Positions 50,301-58,088 are shown, counted from the first letter of the stretch. The stretch is 64,000 bases of DNA from Harmothoe impar (GCA_947462335.1 OX381706.1:20622784-20686783), one strand, 5' to 3'. The notes: generated from the letters alone by a model not told the origin. Program-made: numbers and translations.

Positions 50301-53300
50301 TGAGGACATGGTGGTGGACGTGTAGACATGGTGGTGGACGTGTAGACATGGTAGTGGATGTGAGGACATGGTGGTGGACGTGAGGACATGGTGGTGGACG
50401 TGTAGACATGTTGGTGGGCTTGAGGAGATGGTGTTGGACGTGAGGAGATATAAACCATCTCCTAACGTCCAATGGAGAGGGGAGGTAAGGGACTGGAGAA
50501 GGGAGGTCGACGCATGGAGAGGGAGGTCGGGGAATGGAGAGAGGAGGTCGGGGAATGGAGGAGTAAATATAAACAACAGGCTACTTTCAACTAGCTGAAC
50601 ACAGGGGAGGTTTCTCCCCTGTGTGGATCCATGTTGGTATCAGGGTGTATCCAGACCTCCCTTCTCCATTCCCCGACCTCCCCTCTCCATTCCCCGACCT
50701 CCCCTCTCCATTCCCCGACCTCCCTTCTCCATTCCCCGACCTCCCCTCTCCATTCCCCGACCTCCCTTCTCCATTCCCCGACCTCCCCTCTCCATTCCCC
50801 GACCTCCCCTCTCCATTCCCCGATCTCCCTTCTCCATTCCCCGACCTCCACTCTCCATTTTCTGGCCTCCCCTCTCCATTTCCTAACATCCAAAAAATGC
50901 GGACCCTCTCCAGCCTACCTCCGTATGTTGCTACATATTATGACGTCACAGAGGGATTTCCCAAGGGGTTCCCCGGAATGTAGACTGGTTTTTGCACAAT
51001 TTTACAATTGAGCCAGGTGAGTGCCGTATGTCACATACGGAAATGTAAAAAAATAGCTCAAACATACGGACACAACACGGCAATGGTGCAGAAATGGAAA
51101 AATCATTTTTTCAAAAAATGTCCGTATAAGGTCCGCATTTGGGTGCCGCATGTTGCTATTTTATAATGGATGCGGTGAAATGGCTCCCTGGTCATAAATG
51201 TGCACCACTGAGTAGAAATTATATTGAACTTAATCGGATAGGCATACCCCACTGATATGGCTATGCATGCATATATATAACAATATACAGTGCTACATCG
51301 TTGACTAATGTATATGTGGTAGCTATATATTATCATATATAGAGTATGCAAGGAGGTGTTATGACATGCTCAGTGGATGATGGCCATTATGTAGCTACTA
51401 TGGAGTTGATACTGATGCACCATTCATAGGCTTACCTGAATGAAAATGAAAAAAAAAATCCGGACTCCTATGGTACTGTGTATGTGTATGTCACAAAATA
51501 TATGTCATATATTTATAATGATATTATCAATATTGCAGCGACTCCAGCGACCACAACTGCACCTGGTAAGCATACAGCAGCATTAATTGATACTCGAAAT
51601 TATAGTATATTGATAATCGTTATGCTCTGGGGTATAGTCTGTCGTGGCTAGCCCAGGTTAGCCATGGGATATTGGTCAGAATAACGGACTGATATCTAAA
51701 AATGAATAGCTCTAATACTCATAGAAATGGAAAGACTAAGCATGTTACCTGTGGTTATCCCGTCAGTACCAGTAGGGAGTGGTCTTTTTTTTTAACAAAA
51801 TGGGAGGGGGGTTGGATTTTTGCACGAGTGGGTAGACATTCTTTTGGTACCTCCCACGGGAGGGGTCAAAATTATTTTGGTCCCCCCTCTAGAAAGGTTG
51901 AAATTGAGAGCAGCCGACCCCTTTGAGCTATAGTAATGCGCAGGTTTTTTCGCTAAAAAAATCAAGAGGGGTGCAACTTTTTTGGTCCCCCCCTTCAAGG
52001 GGTCCAAATCTGTTTTAATGCACTATGCCCTTAGTCGTCGATGCGTGAATGCAGCTCTGCTAAATGGACTCGTCATGGCTGCATCCATGCATCATATGCT
52101 GACACAGGACATAGTGCTATGCCCTTAAACGAACCTATTATTACCATCGGCTATAATTTGTATATTGTCCTATGACATGCTATTATGTATAGCTAGTTCT
52201 TTAATTTTCATTTACAGTGCCCTATCCCATAGACATAGAGGTAACAATTCCAAATGACTACGATCTCAATGACCAAGCCGAGATCTGCCTTGTGTTTACC
52301 ATCCAGGTATTTATAATTGAGTATTCTTATACCGACATATCACCTGCTGACTGATGTATATGTATATGCCTTTATCTCCCAATAAGTATTAAACCTACCA
52401 TTGACCTTCTCAGATAAATTGAAAACAGTTCAGTTCAGTTCACTGTAGTCGTAATTATCCTCCAGGCCAGAACGCCTAAAATAAAAATAATTCAATCCGA
52501 TCTCACATTAATTTGTTAAAATGATCTAATGATGAAAAAGCTATAACCATTCACATGGATGCTTTGCAGATCCGAATGGCTTTCATACAGAACATTATTG
52601 GTGTACCCGAGGTCCTGGCTTGCTCTACCAGGTCTGTTCAAAATCAATTTCATCTTATAGAAACATTTATTATTTTATGAACTGCTGGTTAATGTATGTA
52701 GAATATGGAATATGGAATTGATGTATATTACATATCTCATCACAGTATCCAGTACATTATAATTATCTTACTGTCTATTCCCCATTAGGCCCCCCAAAAA
52801 AGGTTTGTTTCAGGTAACATGGCAAGAAAATCTAGGGTTGGTAGGTCGGATTCTTTTTTTCTTCTTTTTTACCTTTTTTTTAAACATGAAAGTACTAGCC
52901 AGCCTCTCCGAAGACCCTAAAATTGATCAAATAGAGTAAAAATACGAAAGTTTTTTCAGAATTGCATAAAAAATGTAGGGTCGGCCCTTTTTGATACAGT
53001 CGGTCGGGTGACCTAAAACAAACCTCTTCTCTTTTGGCCTTATGATGATAGAAAAATAAAACACTGGCGGCAGTAACAGTTACATGTACTATACAAATTA
53101 TAACCATGATACACCAGCTCGTGCTACATGTAAGTATCATGCTGACTTTACGGGACTGATACACTCCCGTAGGATTGTCATGATGCTTAAACCATATCAA
53201 GTTGTAGGTCATGCCGCTCTAGAACAACTCCCCTCTTTAGGAGAGCCCAGGTTTCATGAGAGAGCCTAGGTGACTCCCTAGGTGATATAAGAGAGTCACT

Positions 53301-56300
53301 TTGGGGAGTCACATATTTTCTGACTCACCTAAGGGAGAGTCATTCTGGAGACAAACTGGACTCCCTTTTGACACTGTTTCTTTTCTCTGTGTATACGGCC
53401 ATAATGTATGGCCATTTTATTCCTATTCGGCCGAGTTATGCCCTGTAGATGGTGGCCATTAAATGCACAAGGAAACGTACATTAACTGCGTGTCTTGATT
53501 TAATTTACCATTAGAATGAGTTTCAAGTTCCTCAATCACTCTTTTTCAGGCCTGGTAGTACCATCATCGCGATGCAGTTTGGGTACCCCTCACAGCCACC
53601 CGGTATCACTGCAACAACAATAGTGAACTTACTCACAGAAATAAATATCAACGGGGACTTTGTCGCTCTAGATGGCACGGTTTATACGTGTAAGTTATTC
53701 TTTATTGAAGAGAGATATTGCCTCTATACTGCGATACCAAAAAATCATATAGAAGTCGCATTGAGGCTTATTAGCTACACTCTAAATAGTGAAACCAAAA
53801 ATACGTCCTTTTATTATACAAATCAACAGTACATTCTACTGCCCATGTACGCTAATGATATACTGTAAAACTATAGTAGATTCTACCCACTAAACAAAAA
53901 ACGGTATACAACGTCATATATAACGTTATATAAGGCTCCTTACTATGGCATAACGTTATTTTGACGTAAAATAAAGTGTTTTTTTGTTAGCTGGGTACTG
54001 CTCAGCTACATTAACTCCTGACAGTGTGTTTTTATAGTGCAGTATCTATAACATTTAGTAGTCCTGCGTTACACATTAAGCATATTTACTTTCAAACATT
54101 TATTAAGGAAACTTTTATTGTTCAGTGTATCCATTGATGAGAATACTAAGATCATTTCTCATTTTTCTCTTTTGTCAGTTGATAGCGACAGCATCGTAGT
54201 TGACCTCCCTGATGATGATGACGATGACGACGATGACGACGATGATGACGATGATGACGACATCATTGAAGGACGACCAATCTTCATCCCAGTTGTCATC
54301 TCGGCCACCATTTTTGTTGGTCTGCTCCTGATTATAACAGTCGTGGTCTGTTTCTGTTACTGCCCCTGCTGTGGTCGTAAGCCCCTGTACCTGAGCCGGA
54401 GGTCCCGACGCCGACCCAGGTACCGCAACCAACTGGGTGTATGGGGTAGGGCCCCCGGGATGACACGTCTAGCTACTGTCCCACAGCCAAGGTAATTGAG
54501 TAACTCTCATCCTTACCTAACCCCAAAACGTTATTTTAGCCTTGGAGAAACTTTACATAACGTTATAAAATGTTGTATAACGTTTTGTCCACTGGTTTAA
54601 GGGTATATTCACCTAGGTTAGATTCACCTTGAGTCGGACACCTGAATTTAGCCTCATGCAAGCATTCTAATATCTTTATCTAATCGTAAAGTATAGGGGT
54701 TACTTTTTCCGAATAAATCCTGCATGAAGTGTTATCATAGTTATTTATTATTATTACATGATTTATTAGAAATCTCAGTGTCTGTGTCAAGGTATGTGTC
54801 CGATTCATGGTGAGTCAACTCTATTATATTTTGGTACTCAACTTTAGTCACAGACTTGAATACTAAACCATTTCAAACCCAAAAGTAGTTTTTTACGAAG
54901 CCGCGCCTGTATGTGTGGACTGTATTCAACATCCACGGTGTGGGTTTGCCCCTGCTTTCGTTAAGCATCACAACATATTTATTTACCTCAATCACAGCTT
55001 CATCTACTGCAGCTTGGTCTGTTCCCAGCTAGCAAAACTCGTAGTAAATCACGTCATCTCTATATGTCTGTGCTCCATTGTGATACCGGTTTCGCCTTGA
55101 GGGATAATGACTAAGTCTTGTTGGTTGCCTATTTAAATAAAGTTGTGTTGGTGGAGTCTACACCGAACCCAGTTACGTGTCTTCCGCACCTGCCCTGGCA
55201 TATAACAGGTAAGACATTACTACTAATACGTAAGTCGCAGAATCTACTCTAGTTCTACATACATGTATATAAAATCAAAGAAAAAAGAAACAGCGTCAAG
55301 AGGGAGTCCAGGTTGCCTCCAGAATGTCTCCCCTCTTAAGGGGAGCCCAGGCAGATTGAGGGAGCCTAGGTGACTCCCTGGCTGACCTGAGGGAGTCACC
55401 CATGGAAGTCACATAGCTCCCTGACTCACATGTGGGAGTCTAATAAGGTCCAGGGCTCCCCTAGAGAGGGGAGTCATTCTGGAGGCAACCTGGACTCCCT
55501 TTTAACGCTGTTTCTTTTCTCTGTGATTGTACCTCGGTATGATGTACATGGCTAGTAGAACATACTGTTGCTTCACAGTATAAAAGCACATAATACATGT
55601 ATTTGTTTTCACCGTTCACAGTTCATGTTATTATTGTCGAATGATATAATATTGTCTAATATGCCTATGTATGCATAAGTTTACACATAATATTAAGATT
55701 TGTTTACTGTTGAGGTTTATATTAGAAGGTGGAGCAAAGAAAGATACCCCTCAGTGGTAACCAGTTCTCCCTATTCCGCATTAGCGAGATACAGTGGCTC
55801 CACCTTTTGGACCACTGGTTACAATCATAACCCTTTGCTCTGCAAGGACCAGCTCAGCCAAATCTCGTGGCCGAGATTAGGGTACAGGCAGGGTGCAGGT
55901 ATTGTGAATAGGTTGTACCTGGACACTCCTAATGTCACCTGTGTCCAGTATAGTGTAGTGGTTAGCACTGTGGACTCATAATGCTGGGAGCCCAAGTTCA
56001 AATCCCTACCCGGCCAAATAACACTATGTCCTTTAAATACATATTTCTAAATTTTCTTTAGTATTGTGAATAATGTATTCTGTTTCCAAAATTGCTATAC
56101 TTATGAATTTGATTACCAGGCATTGCCTGGAAGAGATTTGAACTCAGGTACTCTGCATCATGAGTCCACCGTGCTAACCACTACACTATACTGGACACAG
56201 GTGGCATTAGGAGTGTCCAGGTACAACCTATTCACAATACCTGCACCCTGCTTGTACCCTAATCTCGGCCACGAGATTTGGCTGAGCTGGTTGCTGGAGG

Positions 56301-56702
56301 TTAGACTGGTTACACTGGTACCAATCAACATGGCGCTGTCCACAGGACATCTAGCTAATGCGGAATACATATATCATGTGATCATGAACTGCATTAATCA
56401 AAAGCCATTTTAGGTTGAGAAGAATAAGTAATATTCTGTTCAATTCTGTAATTCTATGAGGTAATATGCCGTGATATACCAAGGAAGAATAGCTAACAAG
56501 GGGTATGGGATACGGCGTTCTTTGGTTAAATCAAAGGACTACTGTATTCATCATGAAATAAAATGTTCAAATATTCACTTTCAGCTGCGGCGGTACCAAC
56601 TGGGGGAATTGCGTGGTGCGAAACCAACCCTACAAGATGACGACAGAGCCTACGGTGATCAAGGTGAAGGCAGGGACCCGTTTCAACCTTGTGATGACAT
56701 AG
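29364..56702 (+). CDS. Thr-rich mucin-like type I membrane protein with three SEA domains
   Basis: Exons: 29364-29426, 29559-29790, 31533-31559, 31844-31938, 33160-33230, 36544-36692, 40044-40100, 41806-41832, 42188-42282, 43680-43765, 47726-47862, 48545-48685, 49792-49818, 51539-51565, 52218-52306, 52570-52631, 53550-53689, 54179-54491, 56585-56702. The phases join throughout: 1956 nt, 651 aa. Layout: signal peptide 1-20 (SPVLLLLLVAVMG), Thr/Pro-rich stalk 22-107, SEA domains at about 108-225, 241-360 and 412-520, Thr linkers between them, Asp run 520-536, transmembrane helix about 541-566, then Cys-rich CFCYCPCC and a basic tail. SEA3 has RPGSTIIAM, matching the G-S autocleavage strand of mucin SEA domains. 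All three SEA units keep an EIC...C pair. Expected at the cell surface, perhaps shed or self-associating. The exact family name is unknown. Individual exons are well supported by threefold duplication; the last exon is the weakest. Confidence 0.85.
29559..29790 (+). other. Exon 2: Thr/Met-rich mucin stalk
   Basis: Encodes 77 residues, mostly Thr, Pro, Met, Ala and Ser (MTMATTVAMTMLPTSTMIMT), expected to be heavily O-glycosylated. N-glycosylation sequons are present (NMT, NAT, NST). Starts in phase 0, ends phase 1 at ACGC/GTAAGT. The end of exon 12 (48545-48685) is nearly the same (ALPPN(S/A)TTT), showing shared origin by duplication. Confidence 0.85.
29925..30078. mobile_element. 154-bp near-perfect hairpin MITE, TA target, empty site known
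   Basis: CACTGTCAGACGTAACTGTA ... TACAGTTACTTCTGACAGTG, with arms of about 77 bp meeting at a TTTGGTTTCAAAACCAAA centre; TA on both sides. The paralogous intron of SEA unit 2 lacks it and reads straight through (GAGTGTACCCTGCAC at 40227-40241). Insertion therefore post-dates the duplication. Confidence 0.9.
30217..30558. mobile_element. About 340-bp hairpin element in the first intron of SEA unit 1
   Basis: Left AGATTAGGAGCTAATTTGGG is mirrored by the right TTAGCTCCTAACCCATCTTT. Further inside, TTCATAATGTCCATATGAAT pairs with its complement, and CCAGGTCAGCGGACC pairs with GGGTCCCCTGACC. A partly deleted relative occurs at about 42618-42850, in a different intron of unit 2. Confidence 0.75.
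30993..31163. mobile_element. 171-bp MITE, CAGGGGCGGATCC ends
   Basis: CAGGGGCGGATCCAGAAGGG at the left and CCTGGGTCCGCCCCTG at the right. The interior is two C/G-run arms around TTGATCCGCCACGAGTCGCG. This end motif is widespread in invertebrate genomes. Missing from the matching intron of unit 2 (40400-40520), where TGATGCCGCATACGG is uninterrupted. Confidence 0.8.
31533..31559 (+). other. 27-nt Thr/Pro mini-exon (first of four)
   Basis: Phase 1-1 exon encoding nine residues (TPPTTTAP-type linker) between TTGCAG and GTAAGC. Homologous mini-exons lie at 41806-41832, 49792-49818 and 51539-51565. Each can be skipped or repeated without changing frame, so linker length can vary by 9 aa. The last two are consecutive, giving unit 3 a doubled linker. 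Confidence 0.85.
33160..33230 (+). other. Exon 5: phase-switching SEA exon with GTCTGT donor
   Basis: Inferred from threefold conservation: ATGGATGCTTTGCAG acceptor then ATTCAA... Copies are 33160-33230, 43680-43765 and 52570-52631. It enters at phase 0 and leaves at phase 2, which is required to join exon 4 to exon 6. The donor GTCTGT is non-consensus in all three copies. It encodes the helix-2/strand segment of the SEA fold ending in the conserved Cys (GCIT, RCST, ACST). Confidence 0.75.
33333..33416. mobile_element. 84-bp palindromic MITE
   Basis: CCAGTGGGCACA ... TGTGCCCACTGG with interior GTTGATTCAACGTTGAT and CATTGAATCAACATTGA. This terminal motif is found in small palindromic elements of many animals. 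Absent from the homologous positions of units 2 and 3. Confidence 0.75.
34120..34350. repeat. GGGCTCAGATCAGTTTCAAA tandem array
   Basis: About six irregular 35-45-bp units ending GCTGCC(C/T)ATTT, in the intron between exons 5 and 6. The corresponding intron of unit 2 has the same array at 46600-46790, plus an inverted array at 47185-47335, so it predates the duplication. It accounts for open frames in this zone. Confidence 0.75.
34591..36046. mobile_element. 1.46-kb inverted-terminal-repeat element with tRNA-like module
   Basis: GTCTCACCACTCTGCTACAG at 34591 and CTGTAGCAGAGTGGTGAGAC at 36027-36046 are exact inverted copies. The interior is rich in CGTTTCTGCTCGAGCAGAAA-type motifs (34990-35280, 35420-35470, 35985-36020). 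A tRNA-like segment lies at 34660-34717 (minus), and GGGACACACGCGGTGACATC near 34820 is CpG-rich. The matching intron of unit 2 (near 47030-47090) lacks the element. No transposase frame. Confidence 0.75.
34660..34717 (-). other. tRNA-like segment inside the 34591-36046 element
   Basis: Minus strand: GGGTTGGTAGTGTAACAGTT resembles an A box with D-arm, then GCATGCTTGTCA, then a strong T-arm CCGGTTCGATTTCCGG (5-bp stem, 7-base loop). The acceptor 5' strand and a good anticodon arm are missing, so this is a truncated relic. Confidence 0.5.
37530..37690. repeat. CAAAATCRGTTTT degenerate tandem repeat
   Basis: Irregular units of AGTCAAAATC(A/G)GTTTTG(A/G) over 160 bp in the intron between exons 6 and 7. 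Confidence 0.6.
37715..38115. repeat. Cluster of ACTGTCAATA / TATTGACAGT motifs
   Basis: About 400 bp with more than a dozen occurrences of ACTGTCAATA or TATTGACAGT and close variants, on both strands and irregularly spaced. Many neighbouring pairs could base-pair. It sits in the 3.4-kb intron between exons 6 and 7, right after the CAAAATC array. Confidence 0.7.
38165..38310. repeat. CATTCATGCATCATG family copy in SEA gene intron
   Basis: GGCATGATGCATGAATGTAG at about 38212-38231 and CATTCATGTATTACGCC just after it; degenerate ends. Other family copies in this gene's introns: 30645-30705, 36340-36415, 47480-47580, 49165-49265, 52015-52130. Confidence 0.55.
42290..42850. repeat. Local tandem duplication leaving a partial exon-9 copy
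   Basis: The last part of exon 9 (AGATATGCCTCTTATTTACC to the GGTATTTATGATT donor) is repeated at 42511-42548 as AGATATGCTTCCTGTTTACC followed by the same donor and 50 bp of the same intron (ACATTCAGACAATTTAT). The copied piece has lost its acceptor, so it is a pseudo-exon. From about 42618 a partial copy of the 30217-30558 hairpin follows. Confidence 0.7.
43680..43765 (+). other. Exon 10 of SEA gene, with in-frame 9-bp repeat
   Basis: Same exon type as 33160-33230 but 15 bp longer because of four tandem CCTCAAGTC units encoding Pro-Gln-Val. It lies in the loop before the conserved Cys strand of SEA2. Phase 0 in, phase 2 out. Confidence 0.75.
46600..47340. repeat. Inverted pair of GGGCTCAGATC arrays in SEA unit 2 intron
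   Basis: Plus-oriented units at 46600-46790 (GGGCTCAGATCAGTGTCAAA, GCTGCCCGATTTGGG) and minus-oriented units at 47185-47335 (GTGGACAGCCTGTCCAAAAA, AAGTGGGCAGCCTGTCC), 400 bp apart. They form a possible large foldback. Unit 1 has the same two halves separated by the later insertion at 34591-36046. Confidence 0.65.
50178..50455. repeat. 20-bp minisatellite (about 14 units) in the 49871 element
   Basis: Unit TGTAGACATGGTGGTGGACG or its TGAGGACATG variant. Because 60 bp is three units, minus-strand frames stay open with 20-residue repeats (for example 50022-50576); these are not genes. Confidence 0.95.
50465..50880. repeat. Inverted pair of 21-bp minisatellite arrays
   Basis: Minus-like units GGGGAATGGAGAGAGGAGGT at about 50465-50565 and about eleven plus units CTCCCCTCTCCATTCCCCGA at 50655-50880 face each other across a 90-bp spacer with its own CCTCCCCTGTG/CACAGGGGAGG stem. 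The period of 21 keeps all frames open (PSPFPDL on plus, NGEGRSG on minus). Confidence 0.9.
51775..52015. repeat. G-run/C-run MITE fragment in SEA unit 3 intron
   Basis: GGGAGTGGTC then AACAAAATGGGAGGGGGG, with CCTCCCACGGGAGGGGTC and C-runs. Same family as 27574-27853 and 29160-29335 but with the right terminus lost. Confidence 0.55.
52793..53042. mobile_element. AAGGCC/TTTCAGGTAAC MITE in SEA unit 3 intron
   Basis: AAAAAAGGTTTGTTTCAGGT at the left, GACCTAAAACAAACCTCTTC then TTTTGGCCTTA at the right. The interior has GTAGGTCGGATTC and GTAGGGTCGGCCC. Confidence 0.7.
53886..54000. repeat. AACGTTAT-rich palindromic MITE before the transmembrane exon
   Basis: CCCACTAAACAAAAAACG ... GTTTTTTTGTTAGCTGGG ends, with several AACGTTAT/ATAACGTT motifs. 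A relative in inverted orientation lies at 54525-54598 (ACATAACGTTATAAAATG), so exon 18 is framed by two copies. Confidence 0.6.
54179..54491 (+). other. Exon 18: SEA3 end, Asp-17 run, transmembrane helix and start of tail
   Basis: Starts FDSDSIVVDLP (last SEA3 strand), then 17 Asp codons mixing GAT and GAC, IIEGRP, a hydrophobic helix (FIPVVISATIFVGLLLIITV), CFCYCPCC and a basic tail (RRSRRRPRYR). Ends phase 2 at CCAAG/GTAATT. If that donor is not used, translation stops at the TAA at 54493-54495, giving a tail about 39 residues shorter. Confidence 0.85.
55279..55525. mobile_element. GAAACAGCGT hairpin MITE (best of three copies)
   Basis: AAGAAACAGCGTCAAGAGGG, then AGTCCAGGTTGCCTCCAGAATG, mirrored at the right by CATTCTGGAGGCAACCTGGACT and TTAACGCTGTTTCTTTTCTC. 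The interior has CTCCC/GGGAG stems. Others: 53215-53392 (left end truncated) and 57489-57619 (right part missing). Confidence 0.8.
55770..56372. repeat. 600-bp foldback with tRNA-like sequence in both arms
   Basis: Left arm about 55770-55975 and right arm about 56164-56372 are inverted copies. The strongest part is about 130 bp including CCAGCTCAGCCAAATCTCGT and TGGACACTCCTAATG. The central ends carry a tRNA-like unit: plus at 55946-56016 (GTATAGTGTAGTGGTTAGCA A-box region, CAAGTTCAAATCCC B box), minus at 56116-56204 (same A-box region, GAGTTCAAATCTC). Confidence 0.75.
56585..56702 (+). other. Candidate last exon of the SEA gene
   Basis: After the acceptor ACTTTCAG at 56584. Joined in the phase left by exon 18 it reads SCGGTNWGNCVVRNQPYKMT ... 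FNLVMT and stops at TAG 56700-56702. A second frame of the same exon is also open (LRRYQLGELRGAKPTLQDDD...) but would need a phase-0 donor, which is not seen. It could also belong to an unrelated transcript. Confidence 0.5.
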
Positions 56703-56725
56703 GACAATGTACTGCATAGCTAGGC

Positions 56726-57000
56726 CTTAGGTCAAACTTGAAAAAAGGGTGTTTCAGGTTACCTGACTCTACCTAGCAAAACAGCGCCGACCATAGACAT
56801 TTTTATCCAATTTTGAAAAGATATTTATATTTCAGAGTCAACGCTGTTGCCAGCGAGTCAACGCTGAAGTTTGCGAGTAAAATTTTGGGTGCTTTACAGT
56901 CCAGAGATAAGAAAACAAAACAAAAAAAATCCGACCTACCCAACCTAGATTTTTAGACCATGTAACCTGAAACACACCTCTTATATTCTTTTGGCCTTAA
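56726..57000. mobile_element. AAGGCC/TTTCAGGTAAC MITE downstream of SEA gene
   Basis: TAGGCCTTAGGTC, AAGGGTGTTTCAGGTTACCT at the left; CATGTAACCTGAAACACACC and TTTTGGCCTTAA at the right. The interior has GAGTCAACGCTG repeated. Confidence 0.65.
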
Positions 57001-58020
57001 AGCAGTTGTGTTCAGGTAACCTGACCAACCCTTATCTTTTGGCCCTTCCGTTAAGTTTTATTGTGCCTCATGTGTTAAATGCACTAAATTTATCAAATCA
57101 TCCTAAAAAGATTGCTTGAAAATCGACCTGCATGATTGTATTCTATTATATTTAGGCCATGTTAGTTGGACACAACCTCTTTTCCTTGGCATTACGCCGG
57201 ATGAGCGACATCCAGAATAAATAGCACAAAATCAACCACCACAGGTTACATGTTGATTAATGATTGATATTGCTACATCATTTTGATGTGGTTAATCTAC
57301 ATACCTTCTCATAACCATTGTCTATCTGTTTTAAACCAGGGTATGCAGTATAACCAAGGTGCGAACTCTATTGTTCTGCCTCACCACTGTGGTTTAATTG
57401 GGGATAACCAATCAGTTTATAAAGTGTTAGCCTTTAACAGACTTAAATAGATGGACACGTGTAAGCGATCTGCAAAACTCCTGTAACTCACAGAGAAAAG
57501 AAAACAGTGTCCAGGTAAGTTTGCCTCCAGAATGACTCCCTCTCTTGAGGAGTGCAGCTCGCCTAAGGGAGCCTGGATGACTCTCTGGCTGACTTGACCC
57601 AAGGGAGTCAACTGGGGCAGGCATGTAGTGAATAGTTGTACTTGTTGAGAAATTATAAACGCCTTCATATAGAGACAGCTATAATGAAGTTATAATTGTT
57701 TATTGGTATATCACTACCATAATAACAATTAGGCATCATTGTGTCTTAATGCGATGGCAACATTTCAATATCAGATGAATATAATTGTATTATGCTGTAA
57801 ATTAATCTTTCACCAACGATTGGAAAATACAATGCCATACCAACTTACCGTGACATTAAACTAACAAATCATATATACATGTAGTACACTGTTAGAAGTA
57901 AGTAGTGTTCCTGTACAGCAAATATTGGGGGCAACTTTGGTTCCAGTAAATTCTGCTGTAGAACTACAGTAGAATCTACCGTAGACGCAGACCTGAGTTC
58001 TAAAAGGGCTCGCATATATA

Positions 58021-58088
58021 TTCTTGGAGATTTGAACCCCCAGCTTACGATCCATAGTCCCAAACCATGACCACTACACCAGTGAATC
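58021..58088 (-). other. tRNA-like module 1 of element B
   Basis: Minus strand: GATTCACTGGTGTAGTGGTC (A-box region), ATGGTTTGGGACTATGGATC, then GCTGGGGGTTCAAATCTCC (B box GGTTCAAATCT). Length is tRNA-like but the acceptor ends do not pair well, so a relic or SINE head. Confidence 0.5.

Larger units (their letters stand above)
49871..51188. mobile_element. 1.3-kb inverted-terminal-repeat element carrying two minisatellites
   Basis: Starts GGGCCATTTCACCACATAAT and ends ATGCGGTGAAATGGCTCCC. TGG on both sides (49868-49870, 51189-51191) is a 3-bp target duplication. The uninserted site is preserved in the paralogous intron of unit 1 (CTTACTGGTCATAAAT at 31604-31619). Sub-termini repeat GTCCGTAT(T/G) in both orientations. 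The interior holds a 20-bp array and an inverted pair of 21-bp arrays. It splits the intron between mini-exons 13 and 14. Confidence 0.85.

Noticed and set aside
49999..51011. Overlapping 80-184 aa frames on both strands (STTMSSRPPPC and PSPFPDL repeats)
   Set aside because: By-products of 20-bp and 21-bp minisatellites inside a mobile element; frames open on both strands at once.
53550..53689. Alternative frame of this exon starting at the AG 3' of CCTGGT (reads YHHRDAVWVPL)
   Set aside because: It is open but does not resemble a SEA strand, while the chosen frame gives RPGSTIIAM and joins both neighbours in phase.
53572..53868. 98-aa ORF continuing past 53689
   Set aside because: The exon ends at 53689 at a GTAAGT donor, with phase matching the next exon as in the two paralogous units; the extension is intron.
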